Below, piece after piece: positions 19,637-28,466 of a stretch of DNA of 64,000 nt. This stretch comes from Photobacterium profundum (GTDB lineage: Bacteria; Pseudomonadota; Gammaproteobacteria; Enterobacterales; Vibrionaceae), in NCBI RefSeq assembly GCF_003026285.1, contig NZ_PYOD01000007.1, positions 143,519 through 207,518 on the forward strand, in the 5' to 3' direction. The position numbers and the translations under genes are program-made. The stretch's first letter is position 1. Each line of letters starts with the position of its first letter. The notes beneath the pieces are model-generated. The model made no database searches. It was given only the letters and a program-made list of their open reading frames with translations, and was not told the DNA's origin.

Positions 19637-21571
19637 GTGCTTAGTTTTTCTGTCCATAAGGTAGTAACCGTAACCGTGGTGATATTCGGTTTAAGCTGTG
19701 TGCCAGTAAGTCACGCCTCTAAGCTTGATCAGCAACGTGAGTGGTATGTACAAGCGGGTAAAGCGTTAGATAAGAGAGATGATGATGGTTATCGTCAATT
19801 ACGTCAAAAATTAGATGAATACCCTTTAACGCCATACTTAGATTATCATGATTTTTCTAAAGATCTCAGCAAGAAAACACCCGCGCAAGTAGCTGAGTTT
19901 GTTGCTGATTATAAGGATCTCCCTTTTAATACGACAGTGAAAGGGAATTACTTAAATTATCTTGCAAGCACAAAACGCTGGAATGATTTTTTAACGGTTC
20001 AACCCAATGAACCCAACGGGCAAGCATTAAAATGTTATTACTATTATGCGCAAAGCCAGAAGGGAAATAAGGATCTTGCTTGGCAGGGGGCCAACGCGCT
20101 TTGGCTAACCGGTACCTCTATCAGCGATGCGTGTGATCCATTATTGTCCGATTGGACGAAAGCGGGTAAACGCACGAATCAGTTAATTCTCGATCGTATG
20201 TTATTGGCTTACGATCAAGGCAACAGCGGCTTGTTGAAATATCTTGATAAACAATTATCAGGAACGAGCCAAGCGATAGGTGACGATATGTTAGGTTTAT
20301 TAGATAAACCACAGAACGTCGCTGATTTTGCCAAACGCAGCAAAGTTACCGATTTTAACCAGCAGATAGCAGAAGCCGCTTATAAACGCTTAGCCCGTAA
20401 AGATGTGAAAGAAGCAGTTAAACAATTTCAGCGTACCGTTGATGGGCAACACCTTAAGCCATCACGTGCCCAACACATTGCGGATTACACAATACTAAGG
20501 TTAATGTCGACAGATAAGTCCGATCTTATTCAGTGGCGTGATAGCAAGCTAGAAACCAGTTCCAGTGTTAATGCGCTAGAGCGCCGTATTCGATTGGCGT
20601 TACGCGAAGCTAATTATACGGAAGCTGAAAAGTGGGTGAATCGTTTACCACAAGAAGCAAAAGACACCACGCGTTGGACATTCTGGCAAGCCTATTTTCT
20701 TGCGCGTAACGGTAAAAAATCAGAATCGAATAAGCTGTACAGCTCGATTTTAGGGCAACGTGATTTCTACAGTGCTGCGGCGGCAACCGTGTTAAACAAG
20801 CCGATCGTCTATCCAACCCAAACGGTGCCAGAGAGTATTGCTAAGCAAAGTAAGCAGTACACGACAACCTTGGTACGTATTCAAGAGCTGATAGCACTGG
20901 ATAAGTCGCTTGATGCTAATCGTGAATGGTATTACCTATTAAGTGGAAAGACGGTTGAACAAAAGCGTATGTTGGCTGCTTATGCGGGCAAACATAAATG
21001 GCACCATTTAGCGGTACAGGCAACCATTTCTGGCCAGTTGTGGGATCACGTTACATTGCGTTTTCCGATGGCTCATAAGTGGTGGTTTGATTTCTTCAGC
21101 AAGCAACGTGACCTGCCAACTCCGACGATGATGGCATTGGCTCGTCAGGAAAGTGCATGGAACTCACGAGCACAATCTCCAGTTGGGGCGCGAGGCTTGA
21201 TGCAATTGATGCCAGCCACCGCTAAAGAAACGGCTAAAAAGCTAGGGCGTAATTATACCGGGAAAAACAGTTTGTTTGATCCGGGGGTCAACATTCGTCT
21301 TGGTAGTGGCTACCTGAAAATGATGCTAGAACGCTACGATGATAACCGTGTCTATTCGTTTGCTGCGTATAACGCAGGTCCTAGTCGAGTGAATCGTTGG
21401 AAGGGCCAAAATAGCGGTTCTCGTGATGTTTATACCTTCATTGAAGCAATTCCATTTAATGAAACCCGTGGTTATGTACAGAACGTTTTAATGTTTGAAA
21501 TATACTACAGTGACTTGATGGGTAAAAAATCGACATTACTTAAAAAGAATGAATTAACAACCCGTTACTAG
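19637..21571 (+). CDS. slt: Soluble lytic murein transglycosylase
   Basis: Slt cleaves the MurNAc-GlcNAc bond of peptidoglycan in the periplasm, forming 1,6-anhydro products. The 644-residue protein has a signal peptide ending near VSHAS, a long helical U-ring region and a C-terminal lysozyme-like domain. The catalytic glutamate is in RQESAW (E505), followed by GARGLMQLMPATA and AYNAGPSRVNRW. The start is a GTG at 19637 preceded by TGGAG; a nearby ATG upstream reaches a stop within six codons. Length equals the E. coli Slt70 precursor (645). trpR follows, as in E. coli. Confidence 0.95.
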   Translation: MLSFSVHKVVTVTVVIFGLSCVPVSHASKLDQQREWYVQAGKALDKRDDDGYRQLRQKLDEYPLTPYLDYHDFSKDLSKKTPAQVAEFVADYKDLPFNTTVKGNYLNYLASTKRWNDFLTVQPNEPNGQALKCYYYYAQSQKGNKDLAWQGANALWLTGTSISDACDPLLSDWTKAGKRTNQLILDRMLLAYDQGNSGLLKYLDKQLSGTSQAIGDDMLGLLDKPQNVADFAKRSKVTDFNQQIAEAAYKRLARKDVKEAVKQFQRTVDGQHLKPSRAQHIADYTILRLMSTDKSDLIQWRDSKLETSSSVNALERRIRLALREANYTEAEKWVNRLPQEAKDTTRWTFWQAYFLARNGKKSESNKLYSSILGQRDFYSAAAATVLNKPIVYPTQTVPESIAKQSKQYTTTLVRIQELIALDKSLDANREWYYLLSGKTVEQKRMLAAYAGKHKWHHLAVQATISGQLWDHVTLRFPMAHKWWFDFFSKQRDLPTPTMMALARQESAWNSRAQSPVGARGLMQLMPATAKETAKKLGRNYTGKNSLFDPGVNIRLGSGYLKMMLERYDDNRVYSFAAYNAGPSRVNRWKGQNSGSRDVYTFIEAIPFNETRGYVQNVLMFEIYYSDLMGKKSTLLKKNELTTRY

Positions 21572-21691
21572 AGGGTGTTTGACGATGATTTAGCAAGGCT
21601 GAAATCTTGCTGAATCAATCAAATTAGTGTGCAACAGGATCAGAACAGGTTAACATTCCTTGAAGATTCAAAACGCCTTAATGAGGTTTAC

Positions 21692-22003
21692 ATGTCAACA
21701 ACTCCGGAAACGGCTGATTTTACCGAGTGGCAACAGGTCGTCGATTTACTTCGTCAGGCAGCATTAGAGCAGAAAGATGACGTGATGCTGAAGCTATTGC
21801 TAACCCCGGATGAAAGAGAGGCGTTATTGGCTCGGGTGAATATTCTTCATGAGCTAATGAATGGGCAACGTAGCCAACGAAAAATTAGTGAATTGTTAGG
21901 GGTTGGGGTAGCAACGATTACCCGAGGATCTAATGAATTAAAGCATCAGAGTGACGATACAAAAGAATGGCTGGCAGAGTTACTAAAGAAGCAACAGCAA
22001 TAA
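21692..22003 (+). CDS. trpR: Trp operon repressor
   Basis: TrpR is a tryptophan-binding dimeric repressor of tryptophan synthesis and transport genes. The 103-residue protein contains the helix-turn-helix QRKISELLGVGVATITRGSNELK (about residues 62-84) and the LLTPDEREAL segment of the core fold. The ATG at 21692 is preceded by GAGG and gives the family size (108 in E. coli); the frame is open upstream but without support. The slt-trpR-yjjX order matches E. coli. I did not recognise a TrpR operator upstream. Confidence 0.95.
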   Translation: MSTTPETADFTEWQQVVDLLRQAALEQKDDVMLKLLLTPDEREALLARVNILHELMNGQRSQRKISELLGVGVATITRGSNELKHQSDDTKEWLAELLKKQQQ

Positions 22004-22037
22004 GTTCTCCAATAAGCCAGTTGCTCTGAATACATCA

Positions 22038-22088
22038 AATCCTGTCACGATACTTTTTTCAATAATGAGTATCGTGACAGGATTTTTT
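22038..22088. terminator. Bidirectional terminator between trpR and yjjX
   Basis: A perfect 16-bp stem (AATCCTGTCACGATAC / GTATCGTGACAGGATT) encloses a 15-base loop and is followed by T residues. It lies between convergent trpR and yjjX. Confidence 0.92.
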
Positions 22089-22127
22089 AATACCTGACGT
22101 TTTGATAATTAGTGGCATTGGTATAAG

Positions 22128-22652
22128 TTAACGGCAAGGAAACCATTGTTCATTCATAAATGGAATTAAGGCCAGAATCAGGGCTTGTTGATAGACCGAA
22201 CTGCGGCTGAGTGTATGGTTGGTTAACATTGCAATGGCTCCACCTTTTTGCTTAACGTTTTGTTGATTAAACATATCGTCCATCACATCACCAAGCTCAA
22301 TGCCTTGTTGGATTTTTTCTAACGCAATAGGGGGCAAAGGCAAAGAAGCAGAGCGTGCTTCACCGCGTTGCTTATGGTTTTCAATCACCATCCACGCGAA
22401 GGTAGAATTCCCATCGATTCCCGCTTCCAGTCCGACGTAAAAATCAGCATCAGCCTGCAACTTTCGTGCATTCTTAACACGGTTTCTTGCACCGAGTAAG
22501 GTTTCGTCTGCACATAAAGGCTGATCTCTTACTTCGCTGGCGACACTAATGCCTTCAACAGTAAAGGATTGTTCAGGGAAAGCTTGCGAGAATGCTGAAG
22601 AAACAGCAGAAATTTTTGCCGGATTGGTAGAGGCAACGATAATTTTTGACAT
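22128..22652 (-). CDS. yjjX: Inosine/xanthosine triphosphatase YjjX
   Basis: YjjX hydrolyses ITP and XTP to diphosphates, limiting non-canonical purines in nucleic acids. The 174-residue cytosolic protein begins with the family nucleotide-binding start IVASTNPAKISAV. It also has QPLCADETLLGARNR and the acidic YVGLEAGI segment of the Maf/HAM1-like fold. Length is about that of the E. coli protein (170). It is convergent with trpR, its neighbour in E. coli as well. Confidence 0.92.
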   Translation of the reverse strand: MSKIIVASTNPAKISAVSSAFSQAFPEQSFTVEGISVASEVRDQPLCADETLLGARNRVKNARKLQADADFYVGLEAGIDGNSTFAWMVIENHKQRGEARSASLPLPPIALEKIQQGIELGDVMDDMFNQQNVKQKGGAIAMLTNHTLSRSSVYQQALILALIPFMNEQWFPCR

Positions 22653-22723
22653 GATTTACCACTAGCTAAGAATAATATCGACGGTTTTTTTTACCCTCGC
22701 TATTCTACGTAGTCATAAAGTGA

Positions 22724-22811
22724 ATACCAACCTAAACAAGTGTCAGACCATTTGAATAAATCGAAACAGCCTGTTTTGATATTCTTTCTAGTTAAAAGCC
22801 TAGGTTGGTAT
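22724..22811. repeat. Inverted-repeat-bounded intergenic element
   Basis: Perfect 10-bp inverted repeats ATACCAACCT (22724-22733) and AGGTTGGTAT (22802-22811) bound an 88-base A/T-rich segment with no reading frame. The form resembles a miniature intergenic repeat, but no second copy is visible in this window. Confidence 0.45.
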
Positions 22812-22839
22812 ATACCCACATAGCTATTACAAGCTGTGT

Positions 22840-23478
22840 TTAACGATCGTAAGCCCAATCTGATTGAATGATGTAGCCGTGAACTTTAAATTCATCATTA
22901 TTGACAAAGAGGTTAGGAAAATCGGGTTGTGATGTCGAAAAGATGACACCATCAGCTAATTGAGTCATGTGATAAAAATCAGGCTCACTGTCACGTACCG
23001 ATGCAAATACTGGTTGTTTAGGGCGGTAAGTCGCTTGCTTGGTGGCTAATGCATAGCTGCCAATCGGTGCACATTGTGAAATGTTTTCGTTATCAACAAA
23101 TAAACCTAAACAATCATCACGTTCAAGGTGTTGTGGTATTACGCGCTTACTGACTACATTTACGGATTCACCGTCGATGAAAGATCCAAAATCTTTACGG
23201 TGAATAATCGGGATGTAAGTACAGGTTGAACCTTGTGAAGACTCATGAGTAATCGCTGTTGTTGCTTGAGTACCTGTATCGATTTGCCCAGTTAAGAGGT
23301 AACCGATAGACGTATTTAATGTCTCTGCGATTCTTTCTAGCTCACGGACTTCAATACCGTATTTACCCGATAACTTACGGCTCATTGTTCCTTGCTGAAG
23401 ACCCAAAGATTCGCCAAGTTGCTTTTGGCTAATTCCTTGGATTTTAGCTAACTGTTTAATTCTTTCTAAATATCCCAT
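22840..23478 (-). CDS. XRE-family repressor with S24-like C-terminal region
   Basis: This is a phage-repressor-like transcription regulator of 212 residues. The N-terminal helix-turn-helix (about residues 4-60) includes ISQKQLGESLGLQQGTMSRKLSGK. The C-terminal half (about 85-210) resembles the LexA/S24 beta fold in spacing and composition. At the position of the catalytic Ser there is DNENIS rather than GDSM, and I see no matching Lys, so self-cleavage is unlikely. The ATG at 23478 is preceded by GGAAG; an upstream start would add a poorly supported 27 residues. It stands alone with no phage genes around it. Its target is unknown. Confidence 0.78.
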   Translation of the reverse strand: MGYLERIKQLAKIQGISQKQLGESLGLQQGTMSRKLSGKYGIEVRELERIAETLNTSIGYLLTGQIDTGTQATTAITHESSQGSTCTYIPIIHRKDFGSFIDGESVNVVSKRVIPQHLERDDCLGLFVDNENISQCAPIGSYALATKQATYRPKQPVFASVRDSEPDFYHMTQLADGVIFSTSQPDFPNLFVNNDEFKVHGYIIQSDWAYDR

Positions 23479-24244
23479 TATAAGGCTTCCCGCTACCGTC
23501 ATACGAATGCAAAGGGCATTCTTAAAAGTCATACCTAATTCTACTGATATCCTTATCAAAGGAATCTATGGGGTATAAAAATTGCGATTGATTTCGTTAA
23601 AGGAATATAGTTTACAATAAGAATGGGTAAAAAATGGAACAAAATTCACGTCGAGAATTAAGATTTTTATCAAGAACATGTTTTAGTGAAGGCAATTTAT
23701 AAAATAAAGAGAAGATGCTGACCCATAAAGGACTTCTTTTTTAACCGTAAGATAAAGGTAACCGATACATTTTATATATGATTGGTGTCGTCATTCACCA
23801 TTGTTATTATCTGATTCTTATGGTTATTATCTTATTTTAGGCTGTTGTTACTGTTTTAGTGATAGCTCTGTGGGATTCACTACGGTTTCTACTTTAAATT
23901 TCATGTGAAAAATGGCGTCTTAATTTACTGGTTTATCAAGAGGCGTCATGGCAAATTCTGCTCGGCGTCTAATGGGTAAAAACAGTGAATGCCTCATAGG
24001 AATATGAAAGAAGAGTTAGTGATACTATCGCGTTATATTTGAGTAATTGTAAATCTATATACTTGTGGGCTGAATCTCGTTAAAACATCTGATTTCTTAG
24101 ACCTTTTTGTGACAATATTCTTTCGTTGTTATACTCATTTAAGGCTCTTGAAAAAGTTTTAATTACGTTATTTATTACTAATAAATATGTTTTGGGCTTA
24201 GTACTATTAACAACAGTTTATTGTTGGTTCAAGCTATCTAGCTA
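23479..24244. other. Gene-free A/T-rich region
   Basis: In these 766 bases I see no supported gene. A 22-codon frame starting near 23634 has no clear ribosome-binding site. A plus-strand open frame entering from the right lies opposite the LytTR gene and looks like a shadow. Promoter sequences for the XRE gene are presumably near 23500-23600, but no strong -35/-10 pair stands out. No clear terminator for the LytTR gene was found either. Confidence 0.5.
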
Positions 24245-25057
24245 TTACATTCCTTTAAATAAACCTTGCGCAGTTCGGCTAACAGGCAGCTTTTGCCCAT
24301 CAACGATAACTGACATTCTTCCTGCTAGATCTTTCTTCACTTTTTCAATGGTTGCGACATTAACGACTGTTGAACGATGTATTTGCCAAAATAAATCAGG
24401 ATTTAGCTGTGCGAGCAACTCTTTCAGTGATGTGCGAATAATATATTCTTGAACTGCGTTATTGGGTAATCGCTTAAACACTGATACATATTTGTCTTCC
24501 GCTTTAAAATAGAGCACATCGGATATCGCGATTAAATGAATGTCATCACCTGCGCTGGCTTTTATCCAAGTGAGGTATTGTGGATCAGACTGAGTTGATA
24601 GCTGTTGAATTTGCTGGATCAATGCCGATATGTCGGGTTGCGATTGTGCCTTTGAGGGGGGCTGTTGTTTTGATTGCTGCACTGACAGCTGGTGCTGTAA
24701 TTTATTGCAGGCAGTCAGTAAGCGTGATTCGGAAATAGGTTTTAATAAGTAATCAACCGCACTTTGCTCAAATGCTTTTACCGCATATTCATCATACGCA
24801 GTAATAAAAACAATCAAGGGTGAGGTAGGCATTCGTTTGAGTTTTTTAGCCAGTGCCATACCGTCTAATTCTGGCATGCGAATATCAAGAAATACAACGT
24901 CTGGTTGATGTTCATTTATTTTTAACCAAGCCTCTTTTCCATTTTCAGCACTCGCCACAATGCTGAGCTCTGGCCATACTTCGGCTAAAGAACGGTTTAA
25001 ATGATGGCGTAAAAGCGGTTCGTCATCGGCAATTATCGCGGTTGAAAATTGTGTCAT
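24245..25057 (-). CDS. LytTR-family response regulator
   Basis: This is a DNA-binding response regulator of 270 residues. The receiver domain (about 5-125) has the acidic pair ADDE at the start, the phosphoacceptor D58 in [16 protein letters not shown] and the lysine in LLKPI. A Gln/Ser-rich linker follows (about 125-150), then a LytTR DNA-binding domain (about 165-268, including FKAEDKYV and IHRSTVVNV). It starts 45 bases downstream of the LytS-type kinase gene, so the two form a two-component pair. As the last gene of a seven-gene run, it may autoregulate the operon. Confidence 0.92.
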   Translation of the reverse strand: MTQFSTAIIADDEPLLRHHLNRSLAEVWPELSIVASAENGKEAWLKINEHQPDVVFLDIRMPELDGMALAKKLKRMPTSPLIVFITAYDEYAVKAFEQSAVDYLLKPISESRLLTACNKLQHQLSVQQSKQQPPSKAQSQPDISALIQQIQQLSTQSDPQYLTWIKASAGDDIHLIAISDVLYFKAEDKYVSVFKRLPNNAVQEYIIRTSLKELLAQLNPDLFWQIHRSTVVNVATIEKVKKDLAGRMSVIVDGQKLPVSRTAQGLFKGM

Positions 25058-25102
25058 CTTATCTGTCCTTAGATCGTTTAATTTACTAGCGAACTCATGG
25101 TG

Positions 25103-26152
25103 CTAATCATGCTTTTCGATGGGTAGGATTAAGGTTGAAATGACGCCACCAGCTTGATGCTCTTTTATCGATATACTGGCTTTGCCGTCAAATAACATGT
25201 CTATGCGCTGGCGAATATTTTCTAGCCCTAATCCATGCCCAGCAGCATGCGGGGTGGGGCTAAATCCTGCCCCGTTATCCGTTACGCTGATCTGCATAGT
25301 TTTACCAATATTGACTATATCGAGTGTGACTTTCCCACCCTTGGCTATGGGTTCAATACCGTGTGTTAATGCATTTTCGATTAACGGTTGAATTAATAGC
25401 GGTGGTAATTCCTGAGTTGATGTGATGCCATCGATATTGATGACATAGTTTAACCTCTCCCCAAGGCGTATTTGTTGGATCTGCAAGTATGCCTCAACCA
25501 ATGAGACTTCTTGCTCAACCGTAGTGTGTTGGTGCCGAGTGTTATTGAGTGTTGCGCGCAGTAACTCAGTGAGTTTTTCTAGCATTAATTTGGCTTTATT
25601 GCTGTCAGTTTCGATCAGCACACTGATTGTGGCGAGCGTATTGAATAAAAAATGTGGTTCGATCTGACTTTGCAGCTGCTTCAGTTGGCTGACTAACAGT
25701 ACTTTTTCTTGTTCTGTTTGTTTTCTTTTAAGGGTTTCGAGCTCTTTATCGGCAATGAGTTTTTGTTCTTTTGAATAAAAGAAGTAGTAGCAAAAGCCAG
25801 TAAAAATAAGCCCAAGTAATATGACAGGTTTTAGGTTATTCCAACCATTACCACCAAGGAAATCATTTACCCAATACTGCGCATTTAAAGTACCAAAGAC
25901 CATCGAGAAACTCAGAGTGCAGATAATTTCTCGTTGGCGTGAAATCGAAGGAAACACAAGATGAATAAGCTTGGCACTGAAAATCGCACTATAGCCAAAA
26001 CCGAAGCTGATAATGAGGTGTTTTAAAAGAGAATTAGACCAAACTGCTTGAGTTGTTAAGGCAATGATAAAACAAAAAATACTGGTTAATAAGAACGACT
26101 TACCCCATGAATAATTCGTTTCTTTTTTTTCGTCCATTTGTATATTGCTCAT
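25103..26152 (-). CDS. LytS/YehU-type membrane sensor histidine kinase
   Basis: This is a 349-residue inner-membrane kinase. Four membrane segments are predicted at about residues 17-37, 43-63, 75-95 and 105-125, with no large periplasmic domain. A coiled linker leads to the His_kinase box QIEPHFLFNTL (phosphoacceptor H167). The ATPase domain has the N-box QPLIENALTHGI and the DNGAGF and GHGLGLENI motifs. The ATG shares one base with the stop codon of the upstream barrel gene (TAATG), so translation is probably coupled. It most likely phosphorylates the LytTR regulator that follows. The signal is unknown but may concern the envelope system it is joined to. Confidence 0.92.
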   Translation of the reverse strand: MSNIQMDEKKETNYSWGKSFLLTSIFCFIIALTTQAVWSNSLLKHLIISFGFGYSAIFSAKLIHLVFPSISRQREIICTLSFSMVFGTLNAQYWVNDFLGGNGWNNLKPVILLGLIFTGFCYYFFYSKEQKLIADKELETLKRKQTEQEKVLLVSQLKQLQSQIEPHFLFNTLATISVLIETDSNKAKLMLEKLTELLRATLNNTRHQHTTVEQEVSLVEAYLQIQQIRLGERLNYVINIDGITSTQELPPLLIQPLIENALTHGIEPIAKGGKVTLDIVNIGKTMQISVTDNGAGFSPTPHAAGHGLGLENIRQRIDMLFDGKASISIKEHQAGGVISTLILPIEKHD

Positions 26153-27567
26153 TAGAATCGCCCTTTCAGGTTTAGCAAAATCATATGCTGATCTGGCAAA
26201 TTAGCATAAGCTGAATTTGATTGCCCAGTCAAAAATCGTGCTGCAAGTTCCAAATTGAGAGAGGCACTTCCAGTATCTATCCATTCATAGTTCAGCCACT
26301 GTGTCGCAATAATCCCATTATCTTGCGGGGAGTAAAGCAAATCAAAGGTTGGGGTTACGTGTTGAATCCAATTGATTTTTCGGCTCCAATCCCATTGTGC
26401 CCATGCTGTTGAATTGAGTGACCAATGCAACATCACATTGTGCTGAACAATATTGCTATGTTGGAAACCTTGCGCATACGATGCACTCAATGCTGTGTTT
26501 TGCGATGTTCCAGTCTGAGTTGAACTTGTCGATGGTGTTGCTATTTTATTTAAGCTGGTGGTGGTATCGATCGCTTCTTGCCATTGCGATGAAGTCCAAG
26601 CTCGGCTGTCATACCAGTACTCTAAAATAATACTATTGCCCACTTCATTAGCCCACGTTAACCCCAATAGGGTTTGAAAAGCGTTACCTTGCTCACCTAA
26701 AACAACGGGGTGCTGGCTCGAATTTGGTAGTTCATAACCTAGGCTTTGATGTTGGTAAGTGGCAGAGCCATGAAATTCCCAAGCGAGATCTAATACAGAC
26801 ACCATGCTGCCACCGATTAATCCATGGCGTACATCGTCATAGTAAGCCAGCCATTGGTATTCTTGTTCGCCCTGCATCCCATAGTGGCGAACGCCAATGC
26901 CTTGTTGTTGAGATTGCAGCTCTAGGTCATTAAGTGATTGCGATGTCCATGATGAATCGGTGTAAAGCAGCGTCCATTCACCTGTCGCATCGAAAACAGA
27001 TAATGCCACTACGCCAGCCCCTTCTTCTGCGACTATTCCAACGGGATTTCTGCGATATGGCTTAATGATATCAAGCGGACGATAACCGTAACCTACGCCC
27101 CAATCCAATCGAATTTTACCCAATGTGACATCAATGTACTGTTCACCGAGAGCTTCATTCGCCAAGGAAAAACCGCCTTGCCAATACAGCTCTCGAATAA
27201 TGAATTCAGCGCTAGGATCATTGTTTGACTCACTGTATGGAGAGGTGTTTTGGTAAGTATTTAAGAGAGAGCTTGAAGCTCCGCCTTGAGTCTCTGAATA
27301 TAGGTCAGTAGTTTTAAACGAAATCAATCCTAGCCATTGTTTGTATCCCACTTCCACTTCTAATAATCCATCAATGGTTTGACGGCTATCAGGTTGTGGC
27401 GGAATAAATGGCGAGTTTCTTGATTGCACGCTTTCAGTACTGATCATCCAATCCCAATGTAGTGATAAATTACTATTACTGGCGGCTGAATATGGCGTAT
27501 TCAGTAACACAAGGATCATAAGAACCCCGATGTTATTGAATGCTTTAATCGCCTTATTTTTATTCAT
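26152..27567 (-). CDS. Predicted outer-membrane beta-barrel protein
   Basis: This 471-residue protein has a signal peptide (hydrophobic residues about 12-28, cleavage near SAAS). A long region rich in Trp, Tyr, Gly and Asn with alternating hydrophobic residues follows, ending in KGRF, all typical of outer-membrane barrels. Recognisable stretches such as GKIRLDWGVGYGYRPLDII resemble barrel proteins encoded with LolA-like and ABC genes. I cannot name the family with certainty. It begins 2 bases after the LolA-like gene and overlaps the kinase gene by one base, so it belongs to the operon and may be the outer-membrane end of an export or sorting route. Confidence 0.75.
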   Translation of the reverse strand: MNKNKAIKAFNNIGVLMILVLLNTPYSAASNSNLSLHWDWMISTESVQSRNSPFIPPQPDSRQTIDGLLEVEVGYKQWLGLISFKTTDLYSETQGGASSSLLNTYQNTSPYSESNNDPSAEFIIRELYWQGGFSLANEALGEQYIDVTLGKIRLDWGVGYGYRPLDIIKPYRRNPVGIVAEEGAGVVALSVFDATGEWTLLYTDSSWTSQSLNDLELQSQQQGIGVRHYGMQGEQEYQWLAYYDDVRHGLIGGSMVSVLDLAWEFHGSATYQHQSLGYELPNSSQHPVVLGEQGNAFQTLLGLTWANEVGNSIILEYWYDSRAWTSSQWQEAIDTTTSLNKIATPSTSSTQTGTSQNTALSASYAQGFQHSNIVQHNVMLHWSLNSTAWAQWDWSRKINWIQHVTPTFDLLYSPQDNGIIATQWLNYEWIDTGSASLNLELAARFLTGQSNSAYANLPDQHMILLNLKGRF

Positions 27568-27569
27568 GA

Positions 27570-28466
27570 TTATAGCTCTGACACACTATTGCGAGACAAA
27601 TACGCCGGGTTGTAATATTTATCTTCTAGCGTCTGGCGCGAGATTGCTTGATATTCAATGATCGTCTTTTTATTGGGTTGGATCTTATCAAGTAGAGTCA
27701 TGGCGACAACGCTGGTTACCCCTTCACGCAAACCTTGAGTAAACCACGCTTGTTTTGCCATTTTCCCTGAACGTAAATACAGATCTGCTTTGATTGGGAA
27801 ATCATTATTGGCGTCTAACCACAGATCAATGGTTTGATAGCTTGCCCCTTTGGTTTTGGCGGTCAATTTTAATTGGTGGGTTGTTACTTCTGTGCCATTA
27901 GGTGTTTTGATGGATGTCGATTTTACCCATTCACCTTGATAATCTTCACTCCAAGTGAGTGTTGATATATCTCCAACGGATGCTTCACCCAGTAATTTTT
28001 GCATGGGGGTAATACGAATAGGGCGACGGCTTTTGGGCATCAATAACCAATAATTATCTTCAATCATCAGCATTTTTTGCCCTGCTTCCACTGCTGATTT
28101 AAATACCACCAGTGACTCGCGATTAGGGCGGGTATATACATTGTACTGGCGCGTTTTATCTAACGTGTTTGACTTATAAAGCTTCACTAGTGAAACCACT
28201 TTTGCAGCGCCGGGATGAATACGGTAGCTATCGGCTTTGCTTATCATTGTTGTTACGGCTTGCTGGTTTCTGTGTTTAGGCTGAGCAATCTTTTCAAGTT
28301 GGGTTAAGCTTTCAGGTTGCGCTATGCCTTCAAGTTGGTCAATACTTTCATTAGCCAAAACCAACGACGATATAGGTAATGTAAGTGCCAGTAAAACAGC
28401 GCAAACCAGCGTTCGGTTGAATTGAAAACGACGTGCCGTGTGAGGGCTAAAATAACTATTAAACAT
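27570..28466 (-). CDS. LolA-like periplasmic (lipoprotein-sorting type) protein
   Basis: This 298-residue protein has a signal peptide (hydrophobic residues about 20-38, ending VLANE). A short repeat follows (IDQLEGIAQPES / LTQLEKIAQPKH). The remainder, about residues 75-285, is rich in beta strands and resembles the outer-membrane lipoprotein-sorting (LolA/LolB-fold) family; YWLLMPKSRRPIRITPMQKLLGEA is the characteristic stretch. It would shuttle a lipid or lipid-modified cargo between the ABC permease and the outer-membrane barrel. It overlaps the permease gene by 8 bases. It is not the housekeeping lolA, which has a different neighbourhood and size. Confidence 0.8.
   Translation of the reverse strand: MFNSYFSPHTARRFQFNRTLVCAVLLALTLPISSLVLANESIDQLEGIAQPESLTQLEKIAQPKHRNQQAVTTMISKADSYRIHPGAAKVVSLVKLYKSNTLDKTRQYNVYTRPNRESLVVFKSAVEAGQKMLMIEDNYWLLMPKSRRPIRITPMQKLLGEASVGDISTLTWSEDYQGEWVKSTSIKTPNGTEVTTHQLKLTAKTKGASYQTIDLWLDANNDFPIKADLYLRSGKMAKQAWFTQGLREGVTSVVAMTLLDKIQPNKKTIIEYQAISRQTLEDKYYNPAYLSRNSVSEL

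Noticed and set aside
23634..23702. A 22-codon plus-strand frame in the gap before the XRE gene
   Set aside because: No convincing ribosome-binding site and no recognisable sequence.
24126..24452. A 108-residue plus-strand open frame
   Set aside because: It overlaps the LytTR regulator on the other strand, whose domains are clear, and it has no recognisable family features.
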